Assembly: GCA_965221075.1 (NCBI GenBank)
Contig: OZ244865.1
Span: 1,302,001-1,366,000 of the forward strand
Length of the DNA: 64,000 nucleotides
Source: UBA2970 sp965221075
GTDB taxonomy: Bacteria; Verrucomicrobiota; Verrucomicrobiia; Limisphaerales; AAA164-E04
Reading direction: 5' to 3'
Position numbers and translations under genes: made by a program. Positions 44,517-52,966 of the stretch are shown here, piece after piece. The notes beneath the pieces were generated by a model, which saw nothing but the letters and a program-made list of their open reading frames with translations, made no database searches and had not been told where the DNA came from. How positions within the stretch are numbered: position 1 is the first letter of the stretch; every line of letters starts with the position of its first letter.

Positions 44517-45839
44517 ATGGCAGCTTTTCGAAAGACGCTCGGCAAGCCAGGGTTGATTTCCTTGATACGGGAATGCTTTGACCGGATCAAAAGCCCTGTC
44601 AAAGGGCGGAAATACTCTCTATCCGACTATCTCATGTCGGCATTTGCGATGTTTTCGCTGAAATACCCCTCGCTGCTGCAGTTCGACCAGGCGGCTCACA
44701 ACGAGAAGACCATCAAGCAAAACCTGATCAACCTGTTCAAGGTCGTGAAGGTTCCTTGCGACACGGCGATTCGCAAAGTCATCGATCTAGTGGATCCGGA
44801 AATGCTGGCCGCACCATTCCACTCGATCCTGGCCCAGCTACAACGCGGCAAGGTTCTCGACGAGTACAAGTACATTGGAGGCTACCTGTTGATCGGCATC
44901 GACGGAACAGGATGGTTCCATTCGGACAAGATCCGCTGCGAAGACTGCTGCGAGAAGCATCGCAGGGACGGAACGATCTCCTACTACCACCAGCTGTTGG
45001 GAGCCGTGATCCTGCATCCGGACCACAAGGCTGTGCTTCCCTTTCCTCCAGTACCGGTCAAGAGGAACGCTGGGCAGGCGAAGAACGACTGCGAACTGAA
45101 CGCTGCCCGCAGGATGGTGGAGGACATCCGCAGAAAACATCCTCACATGAAGATCATTCTGGTGCTCGATGGCCTCTATTCCAATGCCCCATTCATCAAG
45201 TATCTCGAAGAGCACGGGATGAAGTATGTGATCACCGCCAGAAGCGGCGATCACAAATGGCTATATGAACAGCTTGAAACGAATCCCGATGTGGAGTGTT
45301 TCGAGACGGAGCATGGAGAACAAGGCACGCGCAAGTACAGATATCTCGAAAACGCTTCGCTGAATGCCTCGAACCCGGAAATCAAGGTGAACGTTCTGGA
45401 ATTCTGGGAGACGGACGACAAGGGAAAGACAACGCATTTCTGCTGGGTCACGGACCTGCCAGTCAACAAGGATACTCTGGTGAAGATCATGCGTGCTGGG
45501 CGTGCACGCTGGAGGATCGAGAACGAGACCTTCAACACTCTCAAGAACCACGGATACAATTTCGATCACAGCTATGGCCATGGCAAGAAGCATCTGTCCA
45601 CAAATCTTGGGATCCTGATGATGCTTGCATTTCTGGTAGATCAAGTGGAGCTGAGATGCTGCCAGCTGTTCGACCAGGCGCTGAAGAAAACGGAAAGAAT
45701 GATTAAATTGCGATCGAAAGTGCGCGGACTATTCGACTGGTTCGTCCATGACGACTGGGAAACTCTGTACAATTGCATTATCCGTGGTCTCGATGTGGTG
45801 GCGGCAAAGCACTTGCTAAAGCCGTGCAATTCAAGCTGA
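44517..45839 (+). CDS. IS4-type (DDE_Tnp_1) transposase
   Basis: Intact transposase of 440 residues. A helical N-terminus precedes the RNase H-like DDE domain: the first Asp is probably in LLIGIDGTGWF, the second in ILVLDGLYSNAPFIKYL, and the Glu region is RARWRIENETFNTLKNHGY, which resembles the YREK signature of IS4-type enzymes. The 11-bp target duplication around the element fits IS4-type transposition. No frameshift or stop interrupts it, so it may be active. The subgroup is not resolved. Confidence 0.9.
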   Translation: MAAFRKTLGKPGLISLIRECFDRIKSPVKGRKYSLSDYLMSAFAMFSLKYPSLLQFDQAAHNEKTIKQNLINLFKVVKVPCDTAIRKVIDLVDPEMLAAPFHSILAQLQRGKVLDEYKYIGGYLLIGIDGTGWFHSDKIRCEDCCEKHRRDGTISYYHQLLGAVILHPDHKAVLPFPPVPVKRNAGQAKNDCELNAARRMVEDIRRKHPHMKIILVLDGLYSNAPFIKYLEEHGMKYVITARSGDHKWLYEQLETNPDVECFETEHGEQGTRKYRYLENASLNASNPEIKVNVLEFWETDDKGKTTHFCWVTDLPVNKDTLVKIMRAGRARWRIENETFNTLKNHGYNFDHSYGHGKKHLSTNLGILMMLAFLVDQVELRCCQLFDQALKKTERMIKLRSKVRGLFDWFVHDDWETLYNCIIRGLDVVAAKHLLKPCNSS

Positions 45840-46100
45840 TCATGGAAGCAATGGACTGAATGTCTTCGACATCGGCCCGTGTCTTGGGAATTCCGGACAT
45901 TTCATTCAATATGAAAGGCCCGGAACGGGATAGGTGTGCCCATCGTTTATTTGGATCGAGAAAAGGGGCTCCCAGGGACGCCGATCTCGCCGCTGAAGCC
46001 CGTTTTTCACCGGAGGAACCACCTCGATCCCTCTCATTTCCGCTGATTGGATGGAACCGACGAGCACAGGCCCGTCATGGAATCCCTAGTGGGAGCACCT
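45840..46100. other. 3' non-coding part of the IS4-type element
   Basis: Nothing coding is seen. An open frame runs from 45860 through the element end, but only its part beyond 46100, which belongs to the IS630 transposase, has recognisable sequence. Confidence 0.5.
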
Positions 46101-46111
46101 GGTTCTTTGCC
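46101..46111 (+). repeat. Target-site duplication, right copy
   Basis: GGTTCTTTGCC, identical to 43998-44008. Confidence 0.92.
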
Positions 46112-46303
46112 GAGCTGACCACTGTGGTCCGAGACCAGAGCTACACCAGCGTCTCTCAACTCAAGAGCGCGATCCAGCGGCACCTGGCAGAGCACAACGC
46201 CGATCCCAAGCCCTTCAGGTGGGTTGCCAAGGGCGAAGATATCCTGGCTAAGATCAAGCGTGCCAGGGCACGGCTCGCAGAGTGCCAGGCCACAAGCGTT
46301 TGA
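46106..46303 (+). pseudogene. IS630-family transposase, C-terminal part (separated)
   Basis: Continues the broken transposase: FFAELTTVVRDQSYTSVSQL, then AIQRHLAEHNADPKPFRWVA and a helical tail to the stop at 46303. Joining it to the N-terminal part at the shared FFA codons within the 11-bp duplication restores a full-length protein in frame. This segment has no start of its own. Confidence 0.9.
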
Positions 46304-46318
46304 CCTAGCTTTATAGAG

Positions 46319-46331
46319 CACAGGACACTAG
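46319..46331 (-). repeat. Right terminal inverted repeat of the IS630-like element
   Basis: CACAGGACACTAG, complementary to 43033-43045. Confidence 0.85.
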
Positions 46332-46343
46332 GATCGCCCCGCA

Positions 46344-47492
46344 ATGCTCTGGATCCTCCCCCTGATGGTGGTGGCCGTGCTGGGCTTCGCCCTCGGCTTC
46401 CGGATCCTCTCCAACAGCGAGAGGAAGTGGGACCTGGCGCTGCGCTGGGTCCTGACCGCCATTCTGGCGGCCATCGTACTCGTCCTGATCTCCGGATTCT
46501 GGAGAGACGCCGGCCGGCCCAGCCCCCTTGCCCAGATGGCGAGGGTGGGTGGGGTCGCCCTCTCGGCGCTGGTCCTGACCGCCCTCTGGGGCTCCTCGGT
46601 GATCGAACGGATCTTCAGTCCCCTCACCAGCATCTTCTCGGGCGGGAGCATGGAGGAGGAGAGGCGCCCGATCTACTCCCCGGTCCGGACCCTGATCCAC
46701 CGGGGCAGGTACGCCGAGGCGCTGGAGGAGGCGGAGCGGCAGCTGGAGGCCTTTCCCGGGGACCTGGAGGGGATCCTCCTGTGCATGGACATCCACGCCC
46801 GCCGGCTGGAGGACCTGGAGGGCGCCTCCCGGATCGCCGACCGCTGGCTCGAGGAATGCTCCCCTCCGCCCGGCGAGATCTTCCAGGCGCTCTCCCATCT
46901 GGGCGAGCTCCATCTCAAGGTGGGCCGGGACCGGGACCGGGCGGCCGCCTGCCTGGAGCGGATCCGCGTCCTCTGCCCCGACACCTGCCATGAGACGTTG
47001 GCGGCCCAGAAGCTGGCCCACCTGGGCTCCCGGAAGTTCGTCCGGGAGCGCAACCTGCCGGTCCGCATCGAGGTGGGGGAGTACGACCGGCGGCTGGGGC
47101 TCAGGGAGAGGTCCGCCGGGCGGCGCCCCCCGGAGCCGCCCTCCTCAGGGGACGAGCTGGGGGAATGCCTCCGGAAGCTCGAGGCTCACCCGCAGGACTG
47201 GGAGGCCAGGGAGAGGCTGGCGCAGCTCTACGCCGGGGAGGGCCAGGCCCCCGACCTGGCGCTGGAGCAGCTGGAGACGCTTCTGCGGCAGCCCCGCCAG
47301 CCCCTGCGCAAGAGGGTGCGGTGGCACCACCAGATGGCCGACGTCCACATCGGGAACGGCGACCGGGAGTCGGCCCGCCGCTGCCTGGAGCGGGCGATAT
47401 CCGAGGCTCCCGGCTCCTACCACCAGGCCCAGGCCGAGCATCGCATCCAGCGCCTGGGTATCGAGCTCAAGGGCAGGAAGGGGAGCTCCTAG
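46344..47492 (+). CDS. TPR-like membrane protein
   Basis: Protein of 382 residues. Three hydrophobic helices lie in the N-terminal 90 residues, and the remaining cytoplasmic part is made of helical TPR-like repeats (TLIHRGRYAEALEEAERQLE; the unit around HHQMADVHIGNGDRESARRC). Such proteins scaffold complexes at the membrane, but a specific role is not evident. It starts 13 bases after the insertion sequence, so its native promoter may have been displaced. Its stop overlaps by 4 bases that of the convergent lipoprotein gene. Confidence 0.8.
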   Translation: MLWILPLMVVAVLGFALGFRILSNSERKWDLALRWVLTAILAAIVLVLISGFWRDAGRPSPLAQMARVGGVALSALVLTALWGSSVIERIFSPLTSIFSGGSMEEERRPIYSPVRTLIHRGRYAEALEEAERQLEAFPGDLEGILLCMDIHARRLEDLEGASRIADRWLEECSPPPGEIFQALSHLGELHLKVGRDRDRAAACLERIRVLCPDTCHETLAAQKLAHLGSRKFVRERNLPVRIEVGEYDRRLGLRERSAGRRPPEPPSSGDELGECLRKLEAHPQDWEARERLAQLYAGEGQAPDLALEQLETLLRQPRQPLRKRVRWHHQMADVHIGNGDRESARRCLERAISEAPGSYHQAQAEHRIQRLGIELKGRKGSS

Positions 47493-47869
47493 TTGACCAC
47501 CAGGTGCAGCAGGATCTGCTTGTCGATCTCGCGGCAGAGATCCAGGTCGCCCCGCCCCCTGCCCCGGCGGCACTGGATGATGATGCGGGTGTCGTTGGCG
47601 CCCAGCGCCTCCACCTTGGCGTAGACGGTGGAGGTGTCGACCTTGGCCACCAGGCTCAGGTTGACCGGATCCCGGTCGTTGATGGTCCCCATCCGCCCTA
47701 GGACCGCCTCGGCGGCCTGGAAGAGGTCGCCGGTGGACTTCTCGTAGCGGCTCTCGATCGAGTCCTTCCGGGGTATCCCCGTCTTCTTGTAGCCGTTGGC
47801 GGTGGTGTAGCACCCCGAGAGGAGTACGGCGAGGGCGAGGGCGAGGCAGGCGAGAGGGCTGATGTTCAT
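47489..47869 (-). CDS. Small lipoprotein
   Basis: Protein of about 126 residues with lipobox VLLSGC near residue 20. The mature part (SIESRYEKSTGDLFQAAEAV, then VYAKVEALGANDTRIIIQCR) has an alpha/beta pattern like small envelope lipoproteins of the DUF3568 type, but the match is not firm. The start at 47869 places the lipobox correctly. Function is unknown. It is downstream of the RCC1-repeat gene with 47 bases between. Confidence 0.75.
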   Translation of the reverse strand: MNISPLACLALALAVLLSGCYTTANGYKKTGIPRKDSIESRYEKSTGDLFQAAEAVLGRMGTINDRDPVNLSLVAKVDTSTVYAKVEALGANDTRIIIQCRRGRGRGDLDLCREIDKQILLHLVVN

Positions 47870-47916
47870 CGGGAGAGGGGTCGGCGCTGGGGACGGTTTC
47901 GGGCTCGGCGGAGGTT

Positions 47917-49620
47917 TCAGGGCGCGGGATTCTGGCTCAGGATCCGGAAGTAGCGGACTGCGGGGGAGCCCGGCTCCAGGGACGCGGTGGCCGTGAGCCA
48001 TCCGGTCCGGTCCTCGTGGTTGCCGTAGTCGAGCCGGTTCCCGGGAGCCGGCGCCGAAGGCCAGGCCGACCATTGGGCCAGATCGGGGGACCACTGCACC
48101 TGGTAGTCCCGCTCCCACGACTCGGGCAGCTCGGTCCCGTCGGGAAGGCTCCACTGGAAGGCCACCCGGTCCGGGCCGAGCTCGAAGTTCCGGAACTCGA
48201 AGGCGGGCAGGAGCGATCCGGCCAGGTCGTCGTCCCGGATCAGGCCGCTGGCGGTGGCCAGCGGCTCTCCGGTCCGGGGGTCCGCCACCACCACCCGGAA
48301 GGACTCGTCGGGCTCCGGAACGTCGTCGATGCGCGGATCCAGCGAGACCAGGATCTCGGACTGGCCTTCCTCGAAGGCGATCCCGGCATGCCCGTAGTGC
48401 TCGTAGACCGCGGTGTGGTAGGGGCCGGTGCGCACCGCGACCACTCCCGAGGCGGAGGGATGGGCGTGCCCCTGGCCCAGGGACAGGTCCCCCCAGAAGT
48501 CCAGGCGTCCGTCCTGGTAGAGGACGGCCGAATGGTTGGATCCGGCGGCGACCGCCAGGGGGCGGCCCGCCATGGGCGGCACGTCGCACTGTCCCAGGGA
48601 GTTGGAGCCCCAGGCCAGGAGGGCGCCGTCGTCGCGGACGGCCAGGCAGTGGCGGTTTCCGGCCGAGACCGAGGCCAGATCGGGGACCACGATCCCGTGG
48701 GCGTAGGGCTGGGCTCCCTGCGGGGGGCTGGCGATGGCCGGGTGGGAGCTGCTCCCGTAGACGTAGGCCTTGCGGGTCTGCTCCACCAGGATCATCCCGT
48801 GGGAGGGGCCGGCCGAGAGCTGGGCCGAGAACTGGCCGTAGGGCGCTTCCTGGCTGGGCAGCGGGCTGCGGGGCGGGGTCCAGGAGGAGAGATGGTAGGG
48901 CAGGGCGAGCGCCTCGTAGCTGCCGTCTCCTCCCTCGATGTAGAGCAGGTGCGACTCCGAGGCCGAGAAGGGGGAGCTGGCGCCGTTGAACGGGTAGAGC
49001 CTGCTGACATTGCCCTCGTTTCCGGTGAAGGGATCGCCGCCCGGAGTGATCTCGGGGGGAAGGCTGCCATGGAGCGAGGCGATCATGTCGTAGGGGTAGG
49101 TTTCGTCGTGGTGGCCGAAGGGATCCTCGTAGCGGACGTTGACCAGAAGGGAGTCGCCATCGGCCAGATGGTAGGCCTCCGGCCATTTCCCGCGGGGCGA
49201 GGGGGACTGCCCGAAGGTGCGGATCGAGCCGTCCTCCAGCAGGATCGCGGTGGACCGGGTGCCGAGGGCCAGGTCCCGGATGCGTCCCAGGCCGGCCGGG
49301 ATATCGCACTGCCCCTCCCCGTTCTGTCCCCAGGCCCGGACCCGGGCGTGCACCTCCAGTCCCTGGAAGTCGTCCAGGGTGTCGATGTAGCGCCTGGCGG
49401 GCATCGAGTCGGGGAATTCGCGGGCCGGCAGGCTGCCCATGACCCGGACCTGCAGGGAAAGGGCGGGAAGATCGCTTCCCGAGCGCCTGAGGGAGAAGGT
49501 CAGGGGACCCTGGTCCTCCCTGCCTTCGGCCTCCACCGGAGCCAGTTCGAACTGGGCGGCTCCAAGGGAAACGGAAAGAAGGGCGGCTGCCGCGCACGCA
49601 AACAGGCGTCTTTTTCGCAC
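47917..49620 (-). CDS. Secreted RCC1-repeat protein with Calx-beta-like segment
   Basis: Protein of 567 residues with a signal peptide. RCC1-type blades recur (ARVRAWGQNGEGQCDIPAGL; LLAWGSNSLGQCDVPPMAG; DGRLDFWGDLSLGQG), implying a seven-bladed propeller. A Calx-beta-like part (FEEGQSEILVSLDP) and a C-terminal domain with QWSPDLAQWSAWPS, a pattern frequent at the ends of verrucomicrobial exported proteins, follow. The function is unknown. The start is GTG at 49620, and a good promoter lies directly upstream. Confidence 0.8.
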   Translation of the reverse strand: MRKRRLFACAAAALLSVSLGAAQFELAPVEAEGREDQGPLTFSLRRSGSDLPALSLQVRVMGSLPAREFPDSMPARRYIDTLDDFQGLEVHARVRAWGQNGEGQCDIPAGLGRIRDLALGTRSTAILLEDGSIRTFGQSPSPRGKWPEAYHLADGDSLLVNVRYEDPFGHHDETYPYDMIASLHGSLPPEITPGGDPFTGNEGNVSRLYPFNGASSPFSASESHLLYIEGGDGSYEALALPYHLSSWTPPRSPLPSQEAPYGQFSAQLSAGPSHGMILVEQTRKAYVYGSSSHPAIASPPQGAQPYAHGIVVPDLASVSAGNRHCLAVRDDGALLAWGSNSLGQCDVPPMAGRPLAVAAGSNHSAVLYQDGRLDFWGDLSLGQGHAHPSASGVVAVRTGPYHTAVYEHYGHAGIAFEEGQSEILVSLDPRIDDVPEPDESFRVVVADPRTGEPLATASGLIRDDDLAGSLLPAFEFRNFELGPDRVAFQWSLPDGTELPESWERDYQVQWSPDLAQWSAWPSAPAPGNRLDYGNHEDRTGWLTATASLEPGSPAVRYFRILSQNPAP

Positions 49621-49625
49621 ACGCT

Positions 49626-49654
49626 AATATGAATCGGATCGGTATGCGTGTAAA
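49626..49654 (-). promoter_or_regulatory. Sigma-70-like promoter before the RCC1-repeat gene
   Basis: Reading leftward, TTTACA (49654-49649), a 17-base spacer and CATATT (49631-49626). The predicted start of transcription falls at or next to the GTG at 49620, so the mRNA would be leaderless. Confidence 0.4.
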
Positions 49655-49669
49655 GGCGGCCGGCGCGGT

Positions 49670-50803
49670 TTATGGGGAAGAGCCCTCCGGGCAGGCCGAA
49701 GGCGGAGGGACGCTCCCGCCCGGTCTTCCCGTCCCAAGCCGCTCCGCCACCGCCGGCGGGACGCCTGCCCCCCTGGCGTCCTTAGCCCGGCGCACCGCTG
49801 CTCCGGACGATGGACGGCTCGGGAGCTGTTCCGGATCCGCTGCTGCGGGCGGACGGCGGGGTGGGGGCCATGCCTGCCGCGCTCCCTGGCCTCCTTGGAG
49901 CCCGGCGCCGCTGCCGCCGAGGAGGCGCCGACGGGCCAGCCAGCCGTGGCGGGGAGCCAGGAGGGCGGCCAGGAGGAACAGGGCCAGGGCCGATACCGCC
50001 ATCATGCCCGAGGTCTCGGTGTCGGTGAGGGTGGCCAGGGCGTGACCCGCCGGGGCGCACAGGGCGGCGGCCAGGAGGCTGGCGGCGATCATCCCTCCCA
50101 GCCGGTCGGAGAGCAGGTGGGCGGTGGCCGGGGGGATGATCAGCATGGCGATCACCAGGATGCTGCCCACCGCCTCGAAGGCGGCCACCGCGGTCAGCGC
50201 TACCAGAATCATCAGCAGGTACTGGAGCGCGGCGGAGCGGAATCCCAGGGTGTCGGCCAGTTCCGGGTCGAAGGTGCTGATCCTCAGCTCCTTGAGCAGG
50301 AGCAGGACGAATCCGAGGTCCAGCAGGAAGACGCATCCCAGGGTCAGGGCTCCGCGGGGAACGGCCAGGACATGCCGCCCCAGGTCCCATTCCCAGGCCA
50401 CGTTCTGGGAGACCCAGAGGAGATCCCCGAAGAGAACGCAGTCGGCGTCGAGATCGACGTTGCTGCTGCGGGCCTGCTCCAGGAGCAGGAGCCCGAGGGC
50501 GAACAGGGTGGTGAAGACGATGCCCATGGAGGCCCCCCGGTCGATCCGCCCCAGCCGGTGGATCCAGAAGGTGAGCAGGACGGTGAGGGCCCCGGCGGCC
50601 ATGGCCCCTGCGAACATCGGCAGGAGGGATCGGGTCCCGGTCGCCAGGAAGGCGATCACCAGGCCGGGGAGGACCGCATGGGAGATGGCGTCCCCCATCA
50701 GGCTCATGCGGCGCAGCACCAGGAAGTTGCCCAGCAGGGCGCAGGCCATGGCGCAGAGCGTCCCGATGGCCACGATCCAGAGGTCAACCGCTCCCCATTC
50801 CAT
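49670..50803 (-). CDS. Metal ABC transporter permease (second permease)
   Basis: Inner-membrane permease of about 377 residues of the ZnuB/TroCD/MntB type (ABC-3 family), with about eight to nine helices. Family stretches are MSLMGDAISHAVLPGLVIAF and FEAVGSILVIAMLIIPPATA. The last 80 residues (after APRHGWLARRR) are Pro/Ala/Gly-rich and not part of the domain; they could be read-through into non-coding sequence. The ATG at 50803 lies inside the 3' end of the first permease, a 20-base overlap. It would form a heterodimeric channel with the other permease. Confidence 0.88.
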   Translation of the reverse strand: MEWGAVDLWIVAIGTLCAMACALLGNFLVLRRMSLMGDAISHAVLPGLVIAFLATGTRSLLPMFAGAMAAGALTVLLTFWIHRLGRIDRGASMGIVFTTLFALGLLLLEQARSSNVDLDADCVLFGDLLWVSQNVAWEWDLGRHVLAVPRGALTLGCVFLLDLGFVLLLLKELRISTFDPELADTLGFRSAALQYLLMILVALTAVAAFEAVGSILVIAMLIIPPATAHLLSDRLGGMIAASLLAAALCAPAGHALATLTDTETSGMMAVSALALFLLAALLAPRHGWLARRRLLGGSGAGLQGGQGARQAWPPPRRPPAAADPEQLPSRPSSGAAVRRAKDARGAGVPPAVAERLGTGRPGGSVPPPSACPEGSSP

Positions 50804-52124
50804 GGCGTTCCTCCTGGAGGGGATGGGGGCTCCTGGGCATGTCCGCCTGCTCGGCGAGCATCGTCTCCAGCTCCCGGGCCAGCTTTTCGCCCAGGACGTG
50901 CTCCACCGCGTCGGCGTCCCGGTCCACATGGGTGGCGGCGATGTCGGCGTGCCGGATGAGGTAGAGCTCCCAGAGCCGGTGGTTGCGGGTGGCGCGCACG
51001 GCCGCGGCCCATCCGGCCTCGGTGAGCCGGAGGGAGTCCGCCACGGGCGCCATGGCCAGGCCCTCCCGGCAGGCGGAGCGGATCCGCCGCCTCAGGGCGC
51101 GCTCCGACCAGGAACGGCTGTCCCTGAGGCCGGCGATGGGGACGGGGGCTCCGGGCTTGCCGGCCAGGCCCCGGGCCTCCAGCCACTCGAAGGCGGCCCT
51201 CAGCAGGTGCTGCCGCCCGATTCTCCGCTTGAGGCGGAGCTGGACAGCCAGCCGGCGGACCACTCCCCTGCGGGTCCCCAGCAGCATGCTGATCAGGAAG
51301 AGGAACGAGGCCGAGAGCACGATGACCGCCCCGGCGGGCAGGTGGGCGAAGAGGCTGCTGGCCACCGAGCCGAGCCAGCCGCTCGCCCCTCCGATGAGGG
51401 CCCCCAGGAGGAGCATGGCCCAGAGCCTGTCGGTCCAGAACCGGGCGGCCGCCGCCGGGGTGACCAGGAAGGCGATGACCAGGATCAGCCCCACCGCCTG
51501 CAGTCCGGCCACGGTGGCCAGGGTGACCAGGGCCAGCATCGCGATGTCCAGGGCCGCAACCGGCCATCCCTGCGAGGCGGCGAAGCCGGAGTCGAAGCAC
51601 AGCAGCCGGAATTCCTTGAAGAGGAGGGTGCAGAGCAGCAGGACGGCGGCGGCGGACGCGGCGATCACCAGGAAGTCGTCCCGGACCATGGAGGCGGCCT
51701 TGCCGTAGATGTAGCTGTCCAGTCCGGCGGCCGTGCCCGACGGCATGCTCTGGATCCTGCTCAGGAGGACCACTCCGAGCCCGAAGGAGCCGCTGAGCAC
51801 GATTCCCATGGCGGCATCGTCCTTGATCCGGGTCAGGTTCCGGATCAGCAGCACCGACAGGCAGCCTGCCAGTCCTGCCAGAGCCGCCCCCGACAGCAGC
51901 CAGGGCAGGGGCTTGCCCTGCGCTCCCAGGGCCGATGCGGCCATGTAGGCCAGGCAGATTCCGGGCAGCATGGCGTGGGAGAGGGCGCTTCCCATCAGGG
52001 AGCGGCGGCGCAGCAGCAGGAAGCATCCGGCCAGGCCGCAGGCCATGCCCAGGAGGGTGGTTCCCAGGACCACCAGGCGGGTGTTGTAGGTGCGCAGCAG
52101 GAGGATGTCTCCCAGCTGTTCCAT
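50784..52124 (-). CDS. Metal ABC permease fused to a DtxR-type metal-binding domain
   Basis: Protein of about 446 residues. Residues 1-285 are an ABC-3-family permease (RRSLMGSALSHAMLPGICLA, GLQAVGLILVIAFLVTPAAA). After a basic linker, the C-terminal part contains a winged-helix-like stretch (LRLTEAGWAAAVRATRNHRL) and the DtxR/MntR dimerisation and metal-binding domain (YLIRHADIAATHVDRDADAV). The fusion suggests that cytoplasmic metal levels act directly on the transporter, or that the domain binds DNA from the membrane; neither is shown. It lies 17 bases after the ATPase gene. Confidence 0.88.
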   Translation of the reverse strand: MEQLGDILLLRTYNTRLVVLGTTLLGMACGLAGCFLLLRRRSLMGSALSHAMLPGICLAYMAASALGAQGKPLPWLLSGAALAGLAGCLSVLLIRNLTRIKDDAAMGIVLSGSFGLGVVLLSRIQSMPSGTAAGLDSYIYGKAASMVRDDFLVIAASAAAVLLLCTLLFKEFRLLCFDSGFAASQGWPVAALDIAMLALVTLATVAGLQAVGLILVIAFLVTPAAAARFWTDRLWAMLLLGALIGGASGWLGSVASSLFAHLPAGAVIVLSASFLFLISMLLGTRRGVVRRLAVQLRLKRRIGRQHLLRAAFEWLEARGLAGKPGAPVPIAGLRDSRSWSERALRRRIRSACREGLAMAPVADSLRLTEAGWAAAVRATRNHRLWELYLIRHADIAATHVDRDADAVEHVLGEKLARELETMLAEQADMPRSPHPLQEERHGMGSG

Positions 52125-52141
52125 CACGGGACGGGCAGGCT

Positions 52142-52966
52142 TCAGTCCGTCTCCTGCACCGCGAAGACGGCGTCGGAGAGGATGGTCAGGTTGCCTCCGT
52201 AGGTCCTGCGGAGGTTCTCCCGGTGGAACACCTCGGCGGTGGGGCCGGCGTCGACCACCCTCATGTTCAGGAAGACCACCCAGTCGAAGTACTCCGCCAC
52301 GGTGGAGAGATCGTGGTGGACCACCACGCATGTGCGCCCCTGGCCGCGCATCTGGCGGAGCAGATCCACGATGGCCAGCTCGGTGGCTGCGTCGACCGCC
52401 GCGAAGGGCTCGTCCATCAGGTAGAGGCGGGCGTCCTGCAGGAGGGCCCGGGCCAGGAAGGTCCGCTGCTGCTGCCCGCCCGACAGCTGGCCGATCTGCC
52501 GGTGGGCCAGATCGGCCAGCCCCACCCGGTCCAGCGCCTCCATCGCCTCGTCGCGCAGTCGGCGGTTCACCGGACGGAGCCATCCGAGGCGGCGGTACCC
52601 TCCCATGGCCACCACGTCCAGGGCGCTGGCGGGGAACTCCCAGTCGACGCTCTCGCGCTGCGGCACATAGCCCACCAGGTGCCGCTGCCTGCGGTAGGGC
52701 TTCCCATGGATCCGGATCTCCCCCGAAGCCCGGGGGACCAGATCCAGGCAGGCCCGCAGCAGGGTGCTCTTTCCCGATCCGTTGGGTCCGACCAGTCCGA
52801 CCAGCTTTCCTGGAGGAATCTCCAGATCCACGTCCCAGATGGCCGGCTTGCGGTGGTAGGCCACGGTCAGGTCGTGGATCGAGAGCGGCGAGTCGGCGGT
52901 GTGCTCGGACCGGGCCTCTTCCCGCCTCTCCGGCCAGGTCGCCCGGTCCAGGTGGTGCAGGCTCAC
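52142..52966 (-). CDS. Metal ABC transporter ATP-binding protein
   Basis: ATPase of about 274 residues powering metal import. Walker A GLVGPNGSGKSTLLRA, the Q-loop in VGYVPQRESVD, the signature QLSGGQQQRTFLARAL, Walker B LYLMDEPFAAVD and the switch His in VVVHHDL are all intact. The QRESVDWEFPASALDVVAMG stretch is typical of Mn/Fe/Zn importers. GTG at 52966 overlaps the stop of the binding-protein gene (GTGA), so they are coupled. A later in-frame start is possible, since the first 25 residues are not conserved. Confidence 0.93.
   Translation of the reverse strand: MSLHHLDRATWPERREEARSEHTADSPLSIHDLTVAYHRKPAIWDVDLEIPPGKLVGLVGPNGSGKSTLLRACLDLVPRASGEIRIHGKPYRRQRHLVGYVPQRESVDWEFPASALDVVAMGGYRRLGWLRPVNRRLRDEAMEALDRVGLADLAHRQIGQLSGGQQQRTFLARALLQDARLYLMDEPFAAVDAATELAIVDLLRQMRGQGRTCVVVHHDLSTVAEYFDWVVFLNMRVVDAGPTAEVFHRENLRRTYGGNLTILSDAVFAVQETD

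Larger units (their letters stand above)
44009..46100. mobile_element. IS4-type insertion sequence nested in the IS630-like element
   Basis: A 2092-bp element bounded by the 11-bp direct repeat GGTTCTTTGCC. Its ends have imperfect inverted repeats of about 17 bases with a perfect core, TCCCACTAG (44015-44023) and CTAGTGGGA (46086-46094). It has one transposase gene (44517-45839), with about 490 bases of non-coding sequence on the left and 260 on the right, which is long for an IS4-type element. Base composition is clearly lower in GC than the chromosome. Confidence 0.9.
43034..46330. mobile_element. IS630-like insertion sequence, interrupted by an IS4-type element
   Basis: The ends carry inverted repeats TAGTGTCCTGTG (from 43034) and CACAGGACACTA (ending 46330), with the TA at each end as the expected IS630-type target duplication. 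Removing the inserted element and one copy of its target duplication leaves about 1.19 kb, a normal IS630 length. It holds a single transposase gene, now in two pieces. It is inserted between the cyclophilin gene and a TPR-protein gene. Confidence 0.9.

Noticed and set aside
45860..46303. A 147-codon hypothetical gene
   Set aside because: Only its last 66 codons are meaningful, and they are the C-terminus of the disrupted IS630 transposase; the first part is insertion-sequence DNA.
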